Shown piece by piece: positions 43,379 to 56,271 of a DNA stretch of 64,000 bases (position 1 is the stretch's first letter; each line of letters starts with the position of its first letter). A program made the translations under genes and the position numbers. Source of the stretch: Adiantum capillus-veneris (lineage: Eukaryota > Streptophyta > Polypodiopsida > Polypodiales > Pteridaceae); the NCBI GenBank assembly GCA_014529385.2, contig CM043952.1, forward strand, positions 52,445,119 through 52,509,118. The letters run 5' to 3'. Below the pieces are notes generated by a model. That model saw only the letters and a program-made list of their open reading frames with translations. It did no database searches and was not told the DNA's origin.

Positions 43379-44644
43379 ACGGCTACTCTTCAAGGACGCT
43401 TGAAGGTAGTATTTGCAAATGCATCGGATTTAATATCCTCACTCCCATTTCAACATCTCTCTCTCTTGACCTATTATTGAAAGGTCTAAAAACATTGTTT
43501 TTTTCATTAAAAAAGCTTGGCAGACCCATGTCAAGAATTGGGCTTGAGAATGGGCAAGGGCTAGGGATCTCTACCACCTCTGGTTTACTACATGCATAAC
43601 ACATTAGTACTATATCTACATATGAGTAGAAGAGAGTGAAGTAAGCCTTCTAGTTTTGCGCCTTCAACAAAAATTGCATCCAAGGAGGCTCTAAGAATCT
43701 CTGGATACATTTGACTTTTCAAAAGCATATCATTGAGCTCACAAATGGGCATGCATCTACAGCAAAAACCCATAATGGGTACCCATCTACTAAGGTTGGA
43801 ACAAAAGGATCTGCTATTGCTTGGGAGAAATGGAAAAATCGATAGGTACTAGCCCATCGAAGCAGAGCGTTGAACCAAAACCAAGAGGGAAGATGGGAAG
43901 AGAGCTGGCGTGTGAAGTCACTAGTAGGCTGTAGTAGACTAGTTGTGGTCTATTGCTTTTTGAATTGGCCGACCTCTCAAGGTTCACTGTTGATGGGTTT
44001 TATTAACCCACAAAATTGGCTTAGTGCTTTCTTGGGCTCATTCCCACTCAATGGTGATCTCTTGGTCATAAAACTCAGTGACCCTTAGGTTTTAGATCTC
44101 CGAGCTCATCAGTTTAATCTTGAGGTAATTTGTTTGGACTAATGTGGGGAACCCGCCTCCATCAAAAGGTGCTAATCCTACTACAATACCCATTTGACAT
44201 CGACACCCACACAAGAAAAAGTGGTGCGGATGTTTATTTTCCAGCTTTGTTCAAGTGATCATCATGATTAACAAAGTTTGTCAGCAAACATGACCAAAAC
44301 ATCAGCAAAGTACCTTGCGCATGAGACTACCATGATAGCAAGAGAATACGCGATAATAGTCACGATGGAAGAAATCGCACGATAGATGATGGTGGAGATC
44401 ATAACAAACATATGAACATGAGAGAAGTTACCATAGAGTGCCATGATTGAGGCAATGAATTGCTACAATTAGTTATTGAACAACTGTATTCCATTGTAAT
44501 TGACCTTGAAACCATTTCTCTAGAAGTCTTTACATTTTATTTCGATGATCATGTTCATCATTGTTAAATATCCAAGCCATCATTGTTGACATTTTTGTTG
44601 TAGATTCATGATAGTACATAAATTCTTCATTGCATTGCATTGCT

Positions 44645-44649
<5 letters not shown>

Positions 44650-44720
<71 letters not shown>
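44650..44720. repeat. (CT)n microsatellite
   Basis: About 35 uninterrupted CT units. Confidence 0.97.
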
Positions 44721-44722
<2 letters not shown>

Positions 44723-45856
44723 GACTCACTCCCATCCAATCTCAATTCTAGGATATTGAATGAACTTGAGCTCAAAATATATACCAACAATTATCAATCC
44801 TAGCTAGAAAGGACCGTTTACCATTGCATCCCACATGTAAACACCTGCGCCAATCTTTTTTCAAACATTTAAGATAGATTTCACAATTAAAATTTCTATG
44901 TTATGCTAGGGTTATCCACGTCAAATCTTCTCGGCAAAGTTTTAATCCTACTTTAAATTTATATTAAGTTCATTGAGTTATGATTCCCTTAGTTCATATT
45001 TCCTTTTAATGTCTACTCAAACAAGACCTCAATAAAATAATAAATCTCTTTGGAGCTTAAGGTTTCTGTCTTGAGGTAAGTTTAACCCTGTCTTGGACAA
45101 ACCCTATTTGTTTGCTTTGTCTTATTTTCCATCCATGGGGAATATCCATGGATGCGATAGGAGTTTTATGTTCAAGAAACATGGTTTTCACTTCCATGAA
45201 GATATCCCCTTAATCCCCCCCCTTTCCCCCCTCCGTAATTGCAAAACAAACTTGAAATGAACAATGCATATGCTTTCAACATTGACCTTTGATTTGGCAT
45301 GAACCATGAATCGTAAAAAAAAAACTTAGAATGCACCAACTTTCAATCTTAAGGCAAATAATCTTAAAAATTTATTTGATTGATGATTCAAGAGTACGTG
45401 ATTGTTTATGCAAGAGTAGAACCCTTCAATGAATGGTAGTGTAAGAGTTAAATGCAAAATTCTGAGTGGACATGCTCGTGTAGTGATGAATGCTCATGCA
45501 ATGAAGTAGGAATGATTAACAAATTCTTCTTTAAAATGGGATTTACGCTTACCTTTACTACCGTGGAGAGGATTAATCAATTAGCTTGGAGAGGCTTAAA
45601 GATATGGGATTTGTAAATTAACAAGAGGGGAGATAACCTTACTTGGAGTGGGAATCCTCTTTTCAAAAAAAAACTCCTTTGATTATGATCAAATCACCCT
45701 TCAAAACTCAACCTCCTCTTGAGAGAATTAGATTTTAATTTAATTATATTACTAAAAGTCTTAGAAATGTATACTTTATACAGAGGGAGAAAAGCTTATA
45801 TTTATTTATTTAACTTGACTGCATAATCAAAGGAAAAGAAATAATGCTTTCTACTC

Positions 45857-45924
<68 letters not shown>
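45857..45924. repeat. (CT)n microsatellite
   Basis: About 32 CT units with one TTT interruption. Confidence 0.97.
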
Positions 45925-45927
<3 letters not shown>

Positions 45928-47999
45928 AGCCATATTAGTCGGGCACTCTAAAGAACTTGAAATAACATTGCTAGTGGTTAGGAGCATTGTTAGTTAACAA
46001 GAAAAATTAATAATTTGTTCTTCTATATAAGAGAAAATCTTGCTTATGGAAACATGAGAGCTTCAGCATGAATTAACTTAGAATGAAAAGTAACCCAATT
46101 TTTAAGATGTGCAATAGCAAGAAGATGACAAGAAGACATTACATTGGTGTATGTATGGTAGAGGCTTCTCCTCACTTTGGGAATTATTGAAGAATCTTGG
46201 TGACATAGTCGGCTCTCTTCTTTCTCACCTTCGCTTGAAGCACCACAAATTGTGCTACTTGGAATGAGAGAATGGAATGAGACAAGGGAGATTCAAGCTA
46301 TGGAGAGATTTGGGGTTAGGAGAGAGGAGAGGGAGAGTGTAATGAGAAGAAGAAGATCAAATTATAGCTTGATTATGGTTTTGGCCATGGACTCTCTTGG
46401 AGAGGGGGTGTGTATAGGAGGTGTGTGTGTGCAAGAGGCTTAGCGATGGCTTTCACAAGCTTTCTTTACAACTTATTCTCTAGTTTACACCTTGAAAATG
46501 GAGGAGAGAAGTGTTAAACAAGAGGAGAAGCCCTCTTTTTATGCACATTTGTTATAAATGACTTATCTTGATCGCTCTTCTTTCTTGTCAATAAGTTATT
46601 TTTACTTATCTATACAACTTATCTTCCTTTTCAAAACTTTTTCCAAATAGTTACTTATTCACTTTATCTTATCTTTCTTTTTCCTTATGCTAATTTTGTT
46701 GAAGTGATAAGCTAATTTCTCATGTGTTGGTTATGCCCACGTTTCCATGGTGTAAACCTAGTGTTTTGTGAGGAAATGCCGGTGCTTTGATTTAGCCCAA
46801 ATTTACCTGAACCTTTTTCTTGTTTTTGTTTTTTAAAAGTTGATGGATTACATGCATTGGTCAAGAGTAAGGGCTAGGAGGAGGCCCTTACAACAAGTGA
46901 GGGTGTACCGCTAGAGATTCATATGTCCTTCATCTTTCAAGTCATGAATATCGATTGGGAAAATGTGGTACTAAGTTGGGAGTGATTATGTAGGTTAGGG
47001 TCCTCATTAAAATGTAGCTATGAGCATAATAGTTTGATGCTTAAATCCAATGGTGTGCATGTTGTGAAGGCCTTATGGGATGGCTTCTATAACACCTCCT
47101 ATCAAAATCACAAGATCGATATAAAGAAAAGGATCTTCACAAAGGGATAAGAAGTACACTCTTCCCTCAAATCACACCACTCTCAAACTCACAACACCCC
47201 ACCTACCCTCATCGAGTTCCAATCTAGACATTCGCAAAGACCATTATGACCAAATCTTATGCAATGCCAAGTAGGATACTAAAACTTGTTTTTAAAAAAG
47301 CCCAAAAGCTATGGAAATGTCTGGTTTTTTTATGCTATCGTGCTTGGATTATAGCTTATTCAACTCGTTAATGTACGCCCCTGCAAGGTGACCATAGGTG
47401 CTCATGACTACACATAGTATTGGGGCAAATGAAACCCAAACCAAGAGAAACTCAAAACCCAGCTAACTCCAGCCAAAATATAAGAAAATAAAGATAATTT
47501 TAGGCTTAAAACTTCAAGTAATCTCTGCACTTTCATATATGCACCCTACCCTTGACTACACAAGAGAGAGGGTAGAAACTACCAAGGCTACTCAAATCAA
47601 ACCCAAAATACAAAAGAGGAAAATTTTCAGAGATAAACCACCATGTGCATGACCTTCAAAAGGAGGGACACACCCTCAACTCGGCTACATAAGCCCCATG
47701 GATGGAAATGATGGACCTTCTACGTTTGAACGCCTCCATCACAAACTTCAGGCTTTTCCATATTTTATAAGCACTTATTTAATTTTTTAAGTGTGGCCAC
47801 TTGCAGGTAGCAAAATGCAAAAAAGTGTGTTGTACCCAATTGTTGTCCATTCATAGTGACACCTAGAACACACTACTATACACATTTTGTGCAAGCATAA
47901 TTTATTTACATGTGGGAATCCAAAAATAATATCGAAACATCATCAAACTTCTCTTGGGGTGGTGTGCATCATCCGCCAAAAACTCCTCACATCTTGCCC

Positions 48000-49117
48000 C
48001 CCCAACACCAGAACAGCCAGTACTAGACAAAACGGATTTCATATCAGTAGAGGATAACAGTGAAACAAATTTTGAGGAAGAGAACCCAGCCAGCTGAAGA
48101 AGCTAAGATATATAATGGTTGAATGGTTCACTAGAATTAGGTAATATCTTCAATGATTATACAGTTGGTATTTGAACGGAGAAATAAGTTGAATCCATAG
48201 CTAAACAAAAGGGAGGAGGGCCAAAATGGTTACTCCCAAATGATCAAAAAGTTGAGGAGTTCAATCTCGGCTCAAAAGAAAACCATTGGATGACATTGTG
48301 GTACAGAATTCCTTTCCATAATCACAAAGGATTGTTCAAAAAAAAATTAAGAGATGAGCTAGTAGATGCTGAGTTATTTCAAAATACAGCTAAGTAGGAT
48401 CCAGACTTACAGTGCCAAGATGTTTATGATTTTCTTTAACTGGGAAATTTTTCGGATGATTGATCTCAGAATAAGAAGAAGACATTGATCATAAGAAGTT
48501 TGTTATTTACCATCATTGTTGGAGCACTCTAGAGACTGAGCATTGATGGTGTACTTTGTAGATGTGTGTCAATGAAAGGAAAAATCCAAGTTATTATTAA
48601 AGCTCACAATGGAGATGCAAGAGGACACTTCTAAAGTGATGTTACATATAAGAAGATCCTCCAAAAGGATTATGGTGGAAAACTATGATGGCCAATGTCA
48701 GATATTTCTAAAAAACTTGTGATATTTTCCAGAGGATGGGAAGGCGAAGAGCAGTTGATATGACACCACTGACTCCAGTACATCCACTCAAAATATTCAT
48801 GAAATGGGGTTTGATTTTCATGGGGCCATTTAAGAAGATTACTCCAAGGAAGAATAGGTATATTATCATGGGCACATGTTATGTCCGAAAATGGGTTGAA
48901 GCCAGGGCCTTACCAAACAACATTGTCATATCAACATCTATATTCTTGTATGAAAACATCATATGAAGATATGATGCCCAATAGAGATTGTCTCACATCA
49001 AGGGATGCACTTCATTAATGAGACTATTCAAATACTGATTAAGATCTATTCATTCAAACACAGAAAGTCTACACCTTATCATAGGTGCAATGGTTAGGCC
49101 CAAAGAAGCAACAAAAC
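48000..49117 (+). pseudogene. Gypsy-C, left part: linker and integrase, RT deleted
   Basis: A decayed relative of Gypsy-1. 48170-48300 matches the protease-RT linker (K-x-x-G-G-G-P-x-W-L-L-P-x-D). RT and RNase H are missing: near 48350 the sequence jumps to the post-RNase H region (DELVDAELFQ). The integrase follows with AVDMTPLTPVHPLKIFMKWG at 48754 (first catalytic Asp lost: L-I-F-M-G-P) and CNG-stop-AQRSNKT, where the LARD element interrupts. The TAG replaces the Gln of CNGQAESSN. Confidence 0.8.
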
Positions 49118-50068
49118 TGTTAGCAGCGGCTAACAGCTGCACCAATTATGCACCAAGCTGTGGATGTGCCATAGTGCACAATATTTACTTTTCATTGTAT
49201 AGGGCTTGGGCTCATTTAGGAGTTTCAAAGTTGTATGAGTCTAGACTAGAGAGCTCACTTTATCCCATAGTTGAAGGGTTTGAGGCCCAAAGCTATAAAA
49301 GAGCCCTATGCTGAATGAGAGGTCATTCTGGAGTGGTCCTTTTGAGAACTCTCTCCCTAGAGTAGGTATTGATGGCCTAGCCTTTGAGCTTAATGCCCAT
49401 TCTTAGAAGGCTAGTGCTAATCACATGTAATTAGTGTAATCCTCTCTTAATTAATCTAGATTTCATTATGTTGTCAATCACGTTTCTCTACTTTCCTTCA
49501 TTTTTTTGAAGTGTTGATCTTTTCTAATCTAACTCTTATTTATGCTAAGCTACTCCAATTAGTGGAGTCCGTATCTAACTCTCTCGATTAAGTGGAGTGG
49601 GCGTACTCGTGATTGAGGGTTTAGAGTCGTCCTCTAATGGAGTGCTTGTGTGTGTGTAGGTTTAAGAAGCCTTGAGCTTAATTTGATTATGTGTGACTTG
49701 ATTTGGACACCATGATTGGCATGGTTGGGGTGGCGGACTTGAATGCGATCTTGTGTGCTTAATCGTCAATGCATGTAATTAGAGTTGTGCTTGAGAGACT
49801 CCAAGATTAGTGTGTTTCACTTCGTTGCTTGATGTGTGTAGATGATTGCTTGTATTGATGCTTGATGTGCGATTAGCATTAGTTGATTTGGGATGATTTC
49901 TATTTGCATTGGAGGATGCATGCTCTTGAATCCTCTCAATCTTTGCATCCGATGACTCTCTCACACATTCTTTGTGTGATGCCTCCAGGCCCTAGCCGGG
50001 TCATTCTCTCTCTCTCCGGATTGATAGATTTTGTGGGAGATTGCCTACGCTATGGCGAGCCTCCAACA
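49118..50068 (+). repeat. 5' LTR of the LARD
   Basis: 951 bp, starts TGTTAGCAGCGGCTAACAGC (itself a small inverted repeat) and ends CTCCAACA. Contains TATAAAAGAGCCC near 49294 as the likely promoter box. Confidence 0.92.
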
Positions 50069-50090
50069 TTGGCGCCGCTGTAGAGGAACG
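50069..50090 (+). other. Primer binding site of the LARD
   Basis: TTGGCGCCGCTGTAGAGGA directly after the LTR resembles the TGGCGCCG... sites of Tat/Athila-type gypsy elements. Confidence 0.75.
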
Positions 50091-52054
50091 TGTTGCCTAA
50101 GCTAGTGGAGTTGAGGTTGCAAAAGATAAGAGTAATTTGATTACCGATTTCTTGTAATTAGGTAGGATTTTATTTGTGTGTAATGTAATTCGGTTTAATT
50201 AGATGTGTATAGAGTCATTTCACCCCAAAACCCCTTAAATTCTCTTTTGATTTTACTAAATTTTCACTAACCTTCACTAATTGTGCATCCCATTCATGCT
50301 AATTGTACTAATTCCATGCTAATTGTGCTAACCTAACCACTAATTTTGATTTGGAATGTATGCTAAATCCCCTTAATTGAGGAGGATCATCACTCTTTAT
50401 TGCTCTAATCTATGCCTAATCATGTGATTGAGTGTTGATTTTGGTCAATTTTTTAATCAATTTTGGACCGACGAATCGGAGTTGCACTCATGTGTGTGCA
50501 ATGGAGTGTCTACGCGAGGACCAAGGATTAAGCGAGCAAGCAATCAATTGTAAGTGGATTGACCTACTCCCTTCAATTTTTTATTGATTAAGTTGATCCC
50601 ATTGAGTTGCTAAATCATTGCTAAAATTAGGTGTGTGTGCCTAATTGATGGAATTTATGCTTAATTTGATGAAATTGGAATGAAATTGTAATCAAATAGG
50701 ATGCCTAGATGCTTGTGGAATGGTAGTTTTGCATAAATTGTGCGTGAAAATCACTAAATTGATGTGTATGTGAGGCTATTCCGGTCATGGAGTAGGCCTA
50801 ATTGCCAAAATTAGGGCAAGATTTGAATGTGTGTGCCCATTTTAAATAACTTTGATGAGAAGATTTATGGTCAAATTGAACACCTAAATTCTTGTAGATT
50901 GATGATTTTGCAAGAAATGTGTGTGCAAACATTAGGAATTGGCCTAATTTCGTTGCTAATTAAGCAAAAAATTGGATTTGTGCACCTAATTTTTGTGTGT
51001 GTGCAATGCTAAATTGAGTTAAAATTTGATCAGTTTTTGATTAAAATTGAGTTAATTTAGCATGTATATACTCATGTATGTGTGATCAAGTGTGCAATTG
51101 ATGAAATGCAATGAGTGTTTAATGAAATTTTTGCACAAATCGACGCCCTAAATTTAGGTATGTGTGCCTAATTAATGACCAATTATGCCTAAATTGTGAA
51201 TGATTAATTGGTATTTTTTACCAATTATGATGATTAATTTGACCTAAAATATCGGTGTATATGAGATTGATTGACTTTGGATGATTCAATTGAAGAGGAT
51301 TTATGTGATTACCATTATGATCGGTGTGCCAATTTGATTGGAAAGGTTAAAAAATTCAATGATTTATGGATGTGCAAGTGCCATATTCAAATTTGTGTAA
51401 CCATACAAAGCAAGTAACAAATCCGATTTGAGTTGGATGATTAGGGCTTTGAAATATGAGCAATTAATTTTGCAATGATTAAAAATCGTGTTTGAATTGG
51501 CCAATGTTTTGTGCCAATTTGGTATGCATAATTGAGGATATCAAATATGACCCAATGAGTTGTGATGATTGATAATTGGGTTGAAAATAGCGAATAAAGA
51601 TTGGATTGCTCATTTTGTGCGTAAGAAATTTTCAATTGACGGATTTGAGATTAACAACTGTGCATGGAATTTTTTCGATCCAAAGTGTGCATTGAAATGG
51701 ATTTTTAATATATATTTTTGACTTGAGACATCCTCATTTTCTATCATGAAGTTTAGTCCGCGAACTTTGATACGAGAGTGTCCCTCCCATATATGATCTC
51801 TCATCTCTCCCTCGATTCTAAAGAGCCCCAAGAAGTTTGCCACAACGGCTATTCTCAAGCTCAAGCACGCATCATCGTCCTTAGGTCATCACGGGAACAC
51901 TCTCTAAGAAAAAAATATTCCAAGATTTTTAATTTTTTTTTAAACAAGCAAACAAAAGTTGTCTTCAGCGTTGGCACCGAATACACACACCACACACACC
52001 TTTTTTGTACTACAAGCCAAAGTAAGACCAGCCTGGCAGCCTTAACGCACCACC

Positions 52055-52091
<37 letters not shown>

Positions 52092-55000
52092 TGATCATTG
52101 ACCGCATTAGGAGCCCACCAACCTTGGCTCACAGTGCTGGTGACCCGGAGCCGACCCTACCCGCCTCTATTGCACGGATTTGTTTGGCATTTTTGCCACA
52201 CACACACCACTTGCTTTGTCTTGGCGCTAGCAAAATGACACACCACACTCAGTAGCAACTTGCCCACTTGCCGGCCATTTGGCGCTACTCACACAACGTT
52301 ACCCACTGCCATCTGCCACCTGCTTTTAGCTTGGACGCGTTCCATGCTGACTACAGAAATTGACCACAAACACACACACACGTGGCATGTCAAGGCGTTG
52401 AACTGGCCGCCATTAACTCTAATTTTTCCGCCTTGTCGCCTTCACCTTGCTTGTCTTTGATTGGCAGCAACAACTCGTAAAGCTTCACATACCCAATCTG
52501 CTGAGTTTGCGCTTGGTTCACGTTCGACTGCTTGCAGCGGCCTGGTCAAAGGATCCACACACTCCTACACAGTGCACACCCTCGATACTTTTGCCTCCTA
52601 TCAATACGGGTAATTTTGTGTCCACTATTTGTTGCAGCGTTTACGGCCACAGATGACGCACGTTCAATGGAGCTAGACCCTGCGCTCGCGGTAGACACCT
52701 CATGCTCACACTTTGGCACGTGCGCACATGCGCCTTGCCATGCTTACAAAAGCACTGTTGCGCAGCTATAGCTCTCGCAAGCACGCCGCAAAAATTTAAA
52801 AAATATATATATAACAAAAAATAAAATAAAATCAATCATAAGCCATGATTCCCACTGGATCACCTCAAAAGATGAGAAAATTCATTCTTGGATAAAATTT
52901 TCTTGGTAAAATGCTATTATGTTTGTGCAGAAATGACAAAGATATGCATGCTTTGTGAGTCATGTCTACTTTCAGTGTTTGATTTAAATGCTAGAAATCT
53001 TATGCTCCTTTGCTATGCATATTTCCGTATGAGAAGCTAGCTAGATGTGAGCATCAAGTGTGTGCCTTGACACAAAAAGTTGCTTATACATTAGGCATGA
53101 GTAATAGTTCTCATTGGACAAAATGGATAACTCTTTTGGGTAAGCATACTAGCTTCATTTTGAAGAGCTACATTGATGATTTTCTATGCTTGATGGCGAA
53201 CCTGCATTAAAATTTGGGCTTGAAATTGTTTGTTGCATCTTAGTGCTCGATATAAATGAAAATTCCTTGCATAGCACTAAAATTGAGAGTTTTTGAATGG
53301 CCAAGAGAGAGAATTAAAATTTGAGTTGTGGTTGAGCATGAGTTTTGGTGCTAGTATTGGATGTTCAAATGCTAAAAATCACTAACAATTGAGCTTCATT
53401 TTGAAGGTGTGGCAGGAGTGTGATTCCAAATGATCTAAAAAGGGGTCATGATTGCAATATTGCAAAATTTGGCTAATTAGAGCCATTCCAAATGATTGGA
53501 TTAAAAGTTGTATATATACTAGCTCATAACTTGGTCTAAAAATGAAATTTTTTTCATTTGAGCTAGTGTTTAACCAACTTTTTGAGCTTTCAAGTACAAA
53601 TTTGGCTATTGAGAGCCATTCATATTCATTTCATCAAGTTGCAGTCATCTCTAGCTCATAGCATGCTCTAAAATTGTAGAATTTCATGAGCTAGCTGTTA
53701 GCCAACTTTTTGAAAATCTTTAAATTATAAAATTTGGCTATCGAGAGCCACTTCATTTCATTCAAAAGATGCATTATTTTCAGCTCTTGGCTTGTTTTTA
53801 ATTCCATATTTCATTGAGCTAGAAACTAATCAACTTTGAACCATACATGAGAGGTTGTAAAAATTGTAAAATGTGCTTATGTAGAAGCATATTTTATCTC
53901 TCATTGTTGATATGTATGCATAAATTTTCTATCAAAGAGCATCATGTGCATAAACAAAGGCATTTTTTTCCCTTGGGTTTTTTCCCTTTGGCAAATCTAG
54001 GTTCCAAGACCTTAGATTAGGATTCAATAAAAGTTTTGTGCTTGTTGCTTTCAATAAAGGGTTTATTTGCATGATGTGTTATGCACTAACCTTTAATGCA
54101 AGAACCAAGGATTTCAATAAAAATAAAGAAGGCCTACAAGGATACCACTTGCCAAGATGATCCAAATTGGCAAAAGGTGAACTCCTTCCATGCTTTGCAA
54201 TTGCTCTTTACACATTCATTGCTTGGTTGAGTAAATTTTCTTCAAATTTTGGTTTTGTAACGGCCAAATTTAAATTATCATTAAAGTTTCAACATTAGGC
54301 CTTGTCAATATTAATCCGTTAAGAATTTGAGTTTATTTTTGTTAGCATGTGTGTAGGTAATGACCTAGCTTAATGTTAGCTCATGTTTTGCTAGTCTAGA
54401 TATCCTAATGCCTACCTTAACTGTAGCATTCTCACACAGCTTGTTCTAGGTTAGATTAAACTTCCCTATCTCTTAGTCCAAATGTTATATGAACTTATTA
54501 AATGGTGAAAGAATGTGCTAACAAAGAAAAATCAAATGCCCAAATTGAAAATGTGTCTAAAAGAAGTGGCCAAAAATGACCACCAAAACACTTGAACTTA
54601 AAATCATGTTGTGATGTGTCTAAATGTGGCCTAGAGCCTTATTAGTCTTTGGTAGGAGGGGGGCCCCACCTTGGCATGCGTTGTTGAGGCCCTGAACCGA
54701 TGCCCTAGATTTATAGGGGTTAGCTGTCGCCTTGGTAGGCTAGTAGACTTTTGGAGAAGGCCTTGTGGATAACAAGGAACTAAAAGTCGTAGCTTGACCT
54801 ACCATGGGATGGTCGCCTTGTGTTGTGAATCAATTTTTTCAATGATATGCAATTCAATATTTCATGAGCTTTCAAAAGAGTGCCTAAATGACATTGTACT
54901 AATTGTAAGTAAGTCTAATTATAGCCAGAACATGTCTAGGTGTAGGAAGTTGCATTAAGCATAAAACATTTGGGTTTTAGATTAGCATAATTTTGAGTTT

Positions 55001-55310
55001 GCATTAATCTAGGTCCATAACTTTACTGCTTGTGTTAGCATGCATAAACTTGCAATTTTTGAAGGGTTAATCTTTACAATATTCTAAGTGTTTTTTTGCT
55101 TTATGATACTTTAAATTGGCCATACATTAAACTCTAATTTTTACAGCAATTTACCTTGCATGCTCAATGTACTTCATGTTGAATCTCCATGACTCAGCTT
55201 GTGGTGCTTAATCAAATGCTTTCTCTTTTTGACAAACCTACCTCCAGGACATACGCTTACATGCCTTCGTGACTGCCTTGATGGCACACGAGGACGTGTG
55301 CCAAATTAGG
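50091..55310 (+). other. Non-coding interior of the LARD
   Basis: 5.2 kb without recognised frames. The left part (to about 51750) is AT-rich with many TTGTGTGTGTGC and AATTGAT words. 51780-52790 is clearly richer in G and C, with (CA)n at about 52056-52088. 53460-53865 holds three degenerate repeats. The right part is again AT-rich. Nothing suggests a host gene or a retroviral domain. Confidence 0.7.
53460..53865 (+). repeat. Three degenerate ~130-bp repeats in the LARD
   Basis: Each unit starts AAATTTGGCTA(A/T)(T/C)(A/G)GAGCCA. It then has an AGCTCATA-type box, an (A)TTTCAT(T/G)GAGCTAG box and an ACCAACTTTT or ATCAACTTT box. Approximate units: 53464-53598, 53599-53728, 53729-53865. Confidence 0.72.
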
Positions 55311-55320
55311 AAGGGGGGAG
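55311..55320 (+). other. Polypurine tract of the LARD
   Basis: AAGGGGGGAG immediately before the 3' LTR. Confidence 0.85.
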
Positions 55321-56271
55321 TGTTAGCAGCGGCTAACAGCTGCACCAATTATGCACCAAGCTGTGGATGTGCCATAGTGCACAATATTTACTTTTCATTG
55401 TATAGGGCTTGGGCTCATTTAGGAGTTCCAAAGTTGTACGATTCTAGGCTAGAGAGCTCACTTTATCCCATAGTTGAAGGGGTTGAGGCCCAAAGCTATA
55501 AAAGAGCCCTATGCTGAATGAGAGGTCATTCTGGAGTGGTCCTTTTGAGAGATCTCTCCCTAGAGTAGGTCTTGATGGCCTAGCCTTTGAGCTTAATGCC
55601 CATGCTTAGAAGGCTAGTGCTAATCACATGTAATTAGTGTAATCCTCTCTTAATTAATCTAGTTTTCATTATGTTGTGAATCATGTTTCTCTACTTTCGT
55701 TCATTGTTTTGAAGTGTTGATCTTTTCTAATCTAACTCTTACTTATGCTAAGCTACTCCGATTAGTGGAGTCCTTATCTAACTCTCTCGATTAAGCGGAG
55801 TGGGCGTACTCGTGATTGAGGGTTTAGAGTTGTCCTCTAATGGTGTGCTTGTGTGTGTGTAGGTTTAAGAAGCTTTGAGCTTAGTTTGCTTATGTGTGAC
55901 TTGATTTGGACATCATGATTGGCATGGTTGGGGTGGCCGACTTGAATGCGATCTTGTGTGCTTAATCGTTAGTGCATGTAATTAGAGTTGTGCTTGAGAG
56001 ACTCCAAGATTAGTGTGTTTCAATTCATTTCTTGATGTGTGTAGATGATTTCTTGTATTGATGCTTGATGTGCGATTAGCATTAGTTGATTTGGGATGAT
56101 TTCTATTTGCATTGGAGGATGCACGCTCTTGAATCCTCTCAATCTTTGCATCTGATGATGCTCTCACACATTCTTTGTGTGATTCCTCCAAGCCCTAGCC
56201 GGTTCATGCTCTGTCTCTCTGGATTGATAGATTTTGTGGGAGATTGCCTATGCTATGGCGAGCCTCGAACA
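55321..56271 (+). repeat. 3' LTR of the LARD
   Basis: 951 bp, co-linear with 49118-50068, ends CTCGAACA, followed by the duplication AAAAC. Confidence 0.92.

Larger units (their letters stand above)
43379..47990. other. Unassigned AT-rich DNA
   Basis: 4.6 kb without a recognised gene or element. It contains two long (CT)n tracts and many short open frames without motifs. One 61-codon frame on the - strand (43773-43588, ICELNDMLLKSQMYPEILRA) looks coding-like but matches nothing I know. Confidence 0.45.
49118..56271 (+). mobile_element. LARD-type non-coding LTR element, 7.15 kb
   Basis: Two direct LTRs of exactly 951 bp each enclose 5.25 kb without any retroelement protein. AAAAC is duplicated on both sides (49113-49117 and 56272-56276), and removing the insert restores the Gypsy-C integrase frame (N-K-T-I-M-S-I-L). 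A primer site (TGGCGCCGCTG...) and a polypurine tract (AAGGGGGGAG) are in place. It must have used proteins of another element. The LTRs differ by roughly 3% in the first 330 bp that I compared by eye, so it is fairly young. Confidence 0.92.

Noticed and set aside
43379-43390. Target duplication of element X
   Set aside because: TATGA at the left and ACGGC at the right do not match, also not with shifted boundaries.
43588-43773. Host gene fragment on the - strand
   Set aside because: One 61-codon frame without a motif and with broken neighbours; not enough to call a gene.
53460-53865. CRISPR-like spacing of repeats in the LARD
   Set aside because: Units are degenerate over their whole length; no repeat/spacer division.
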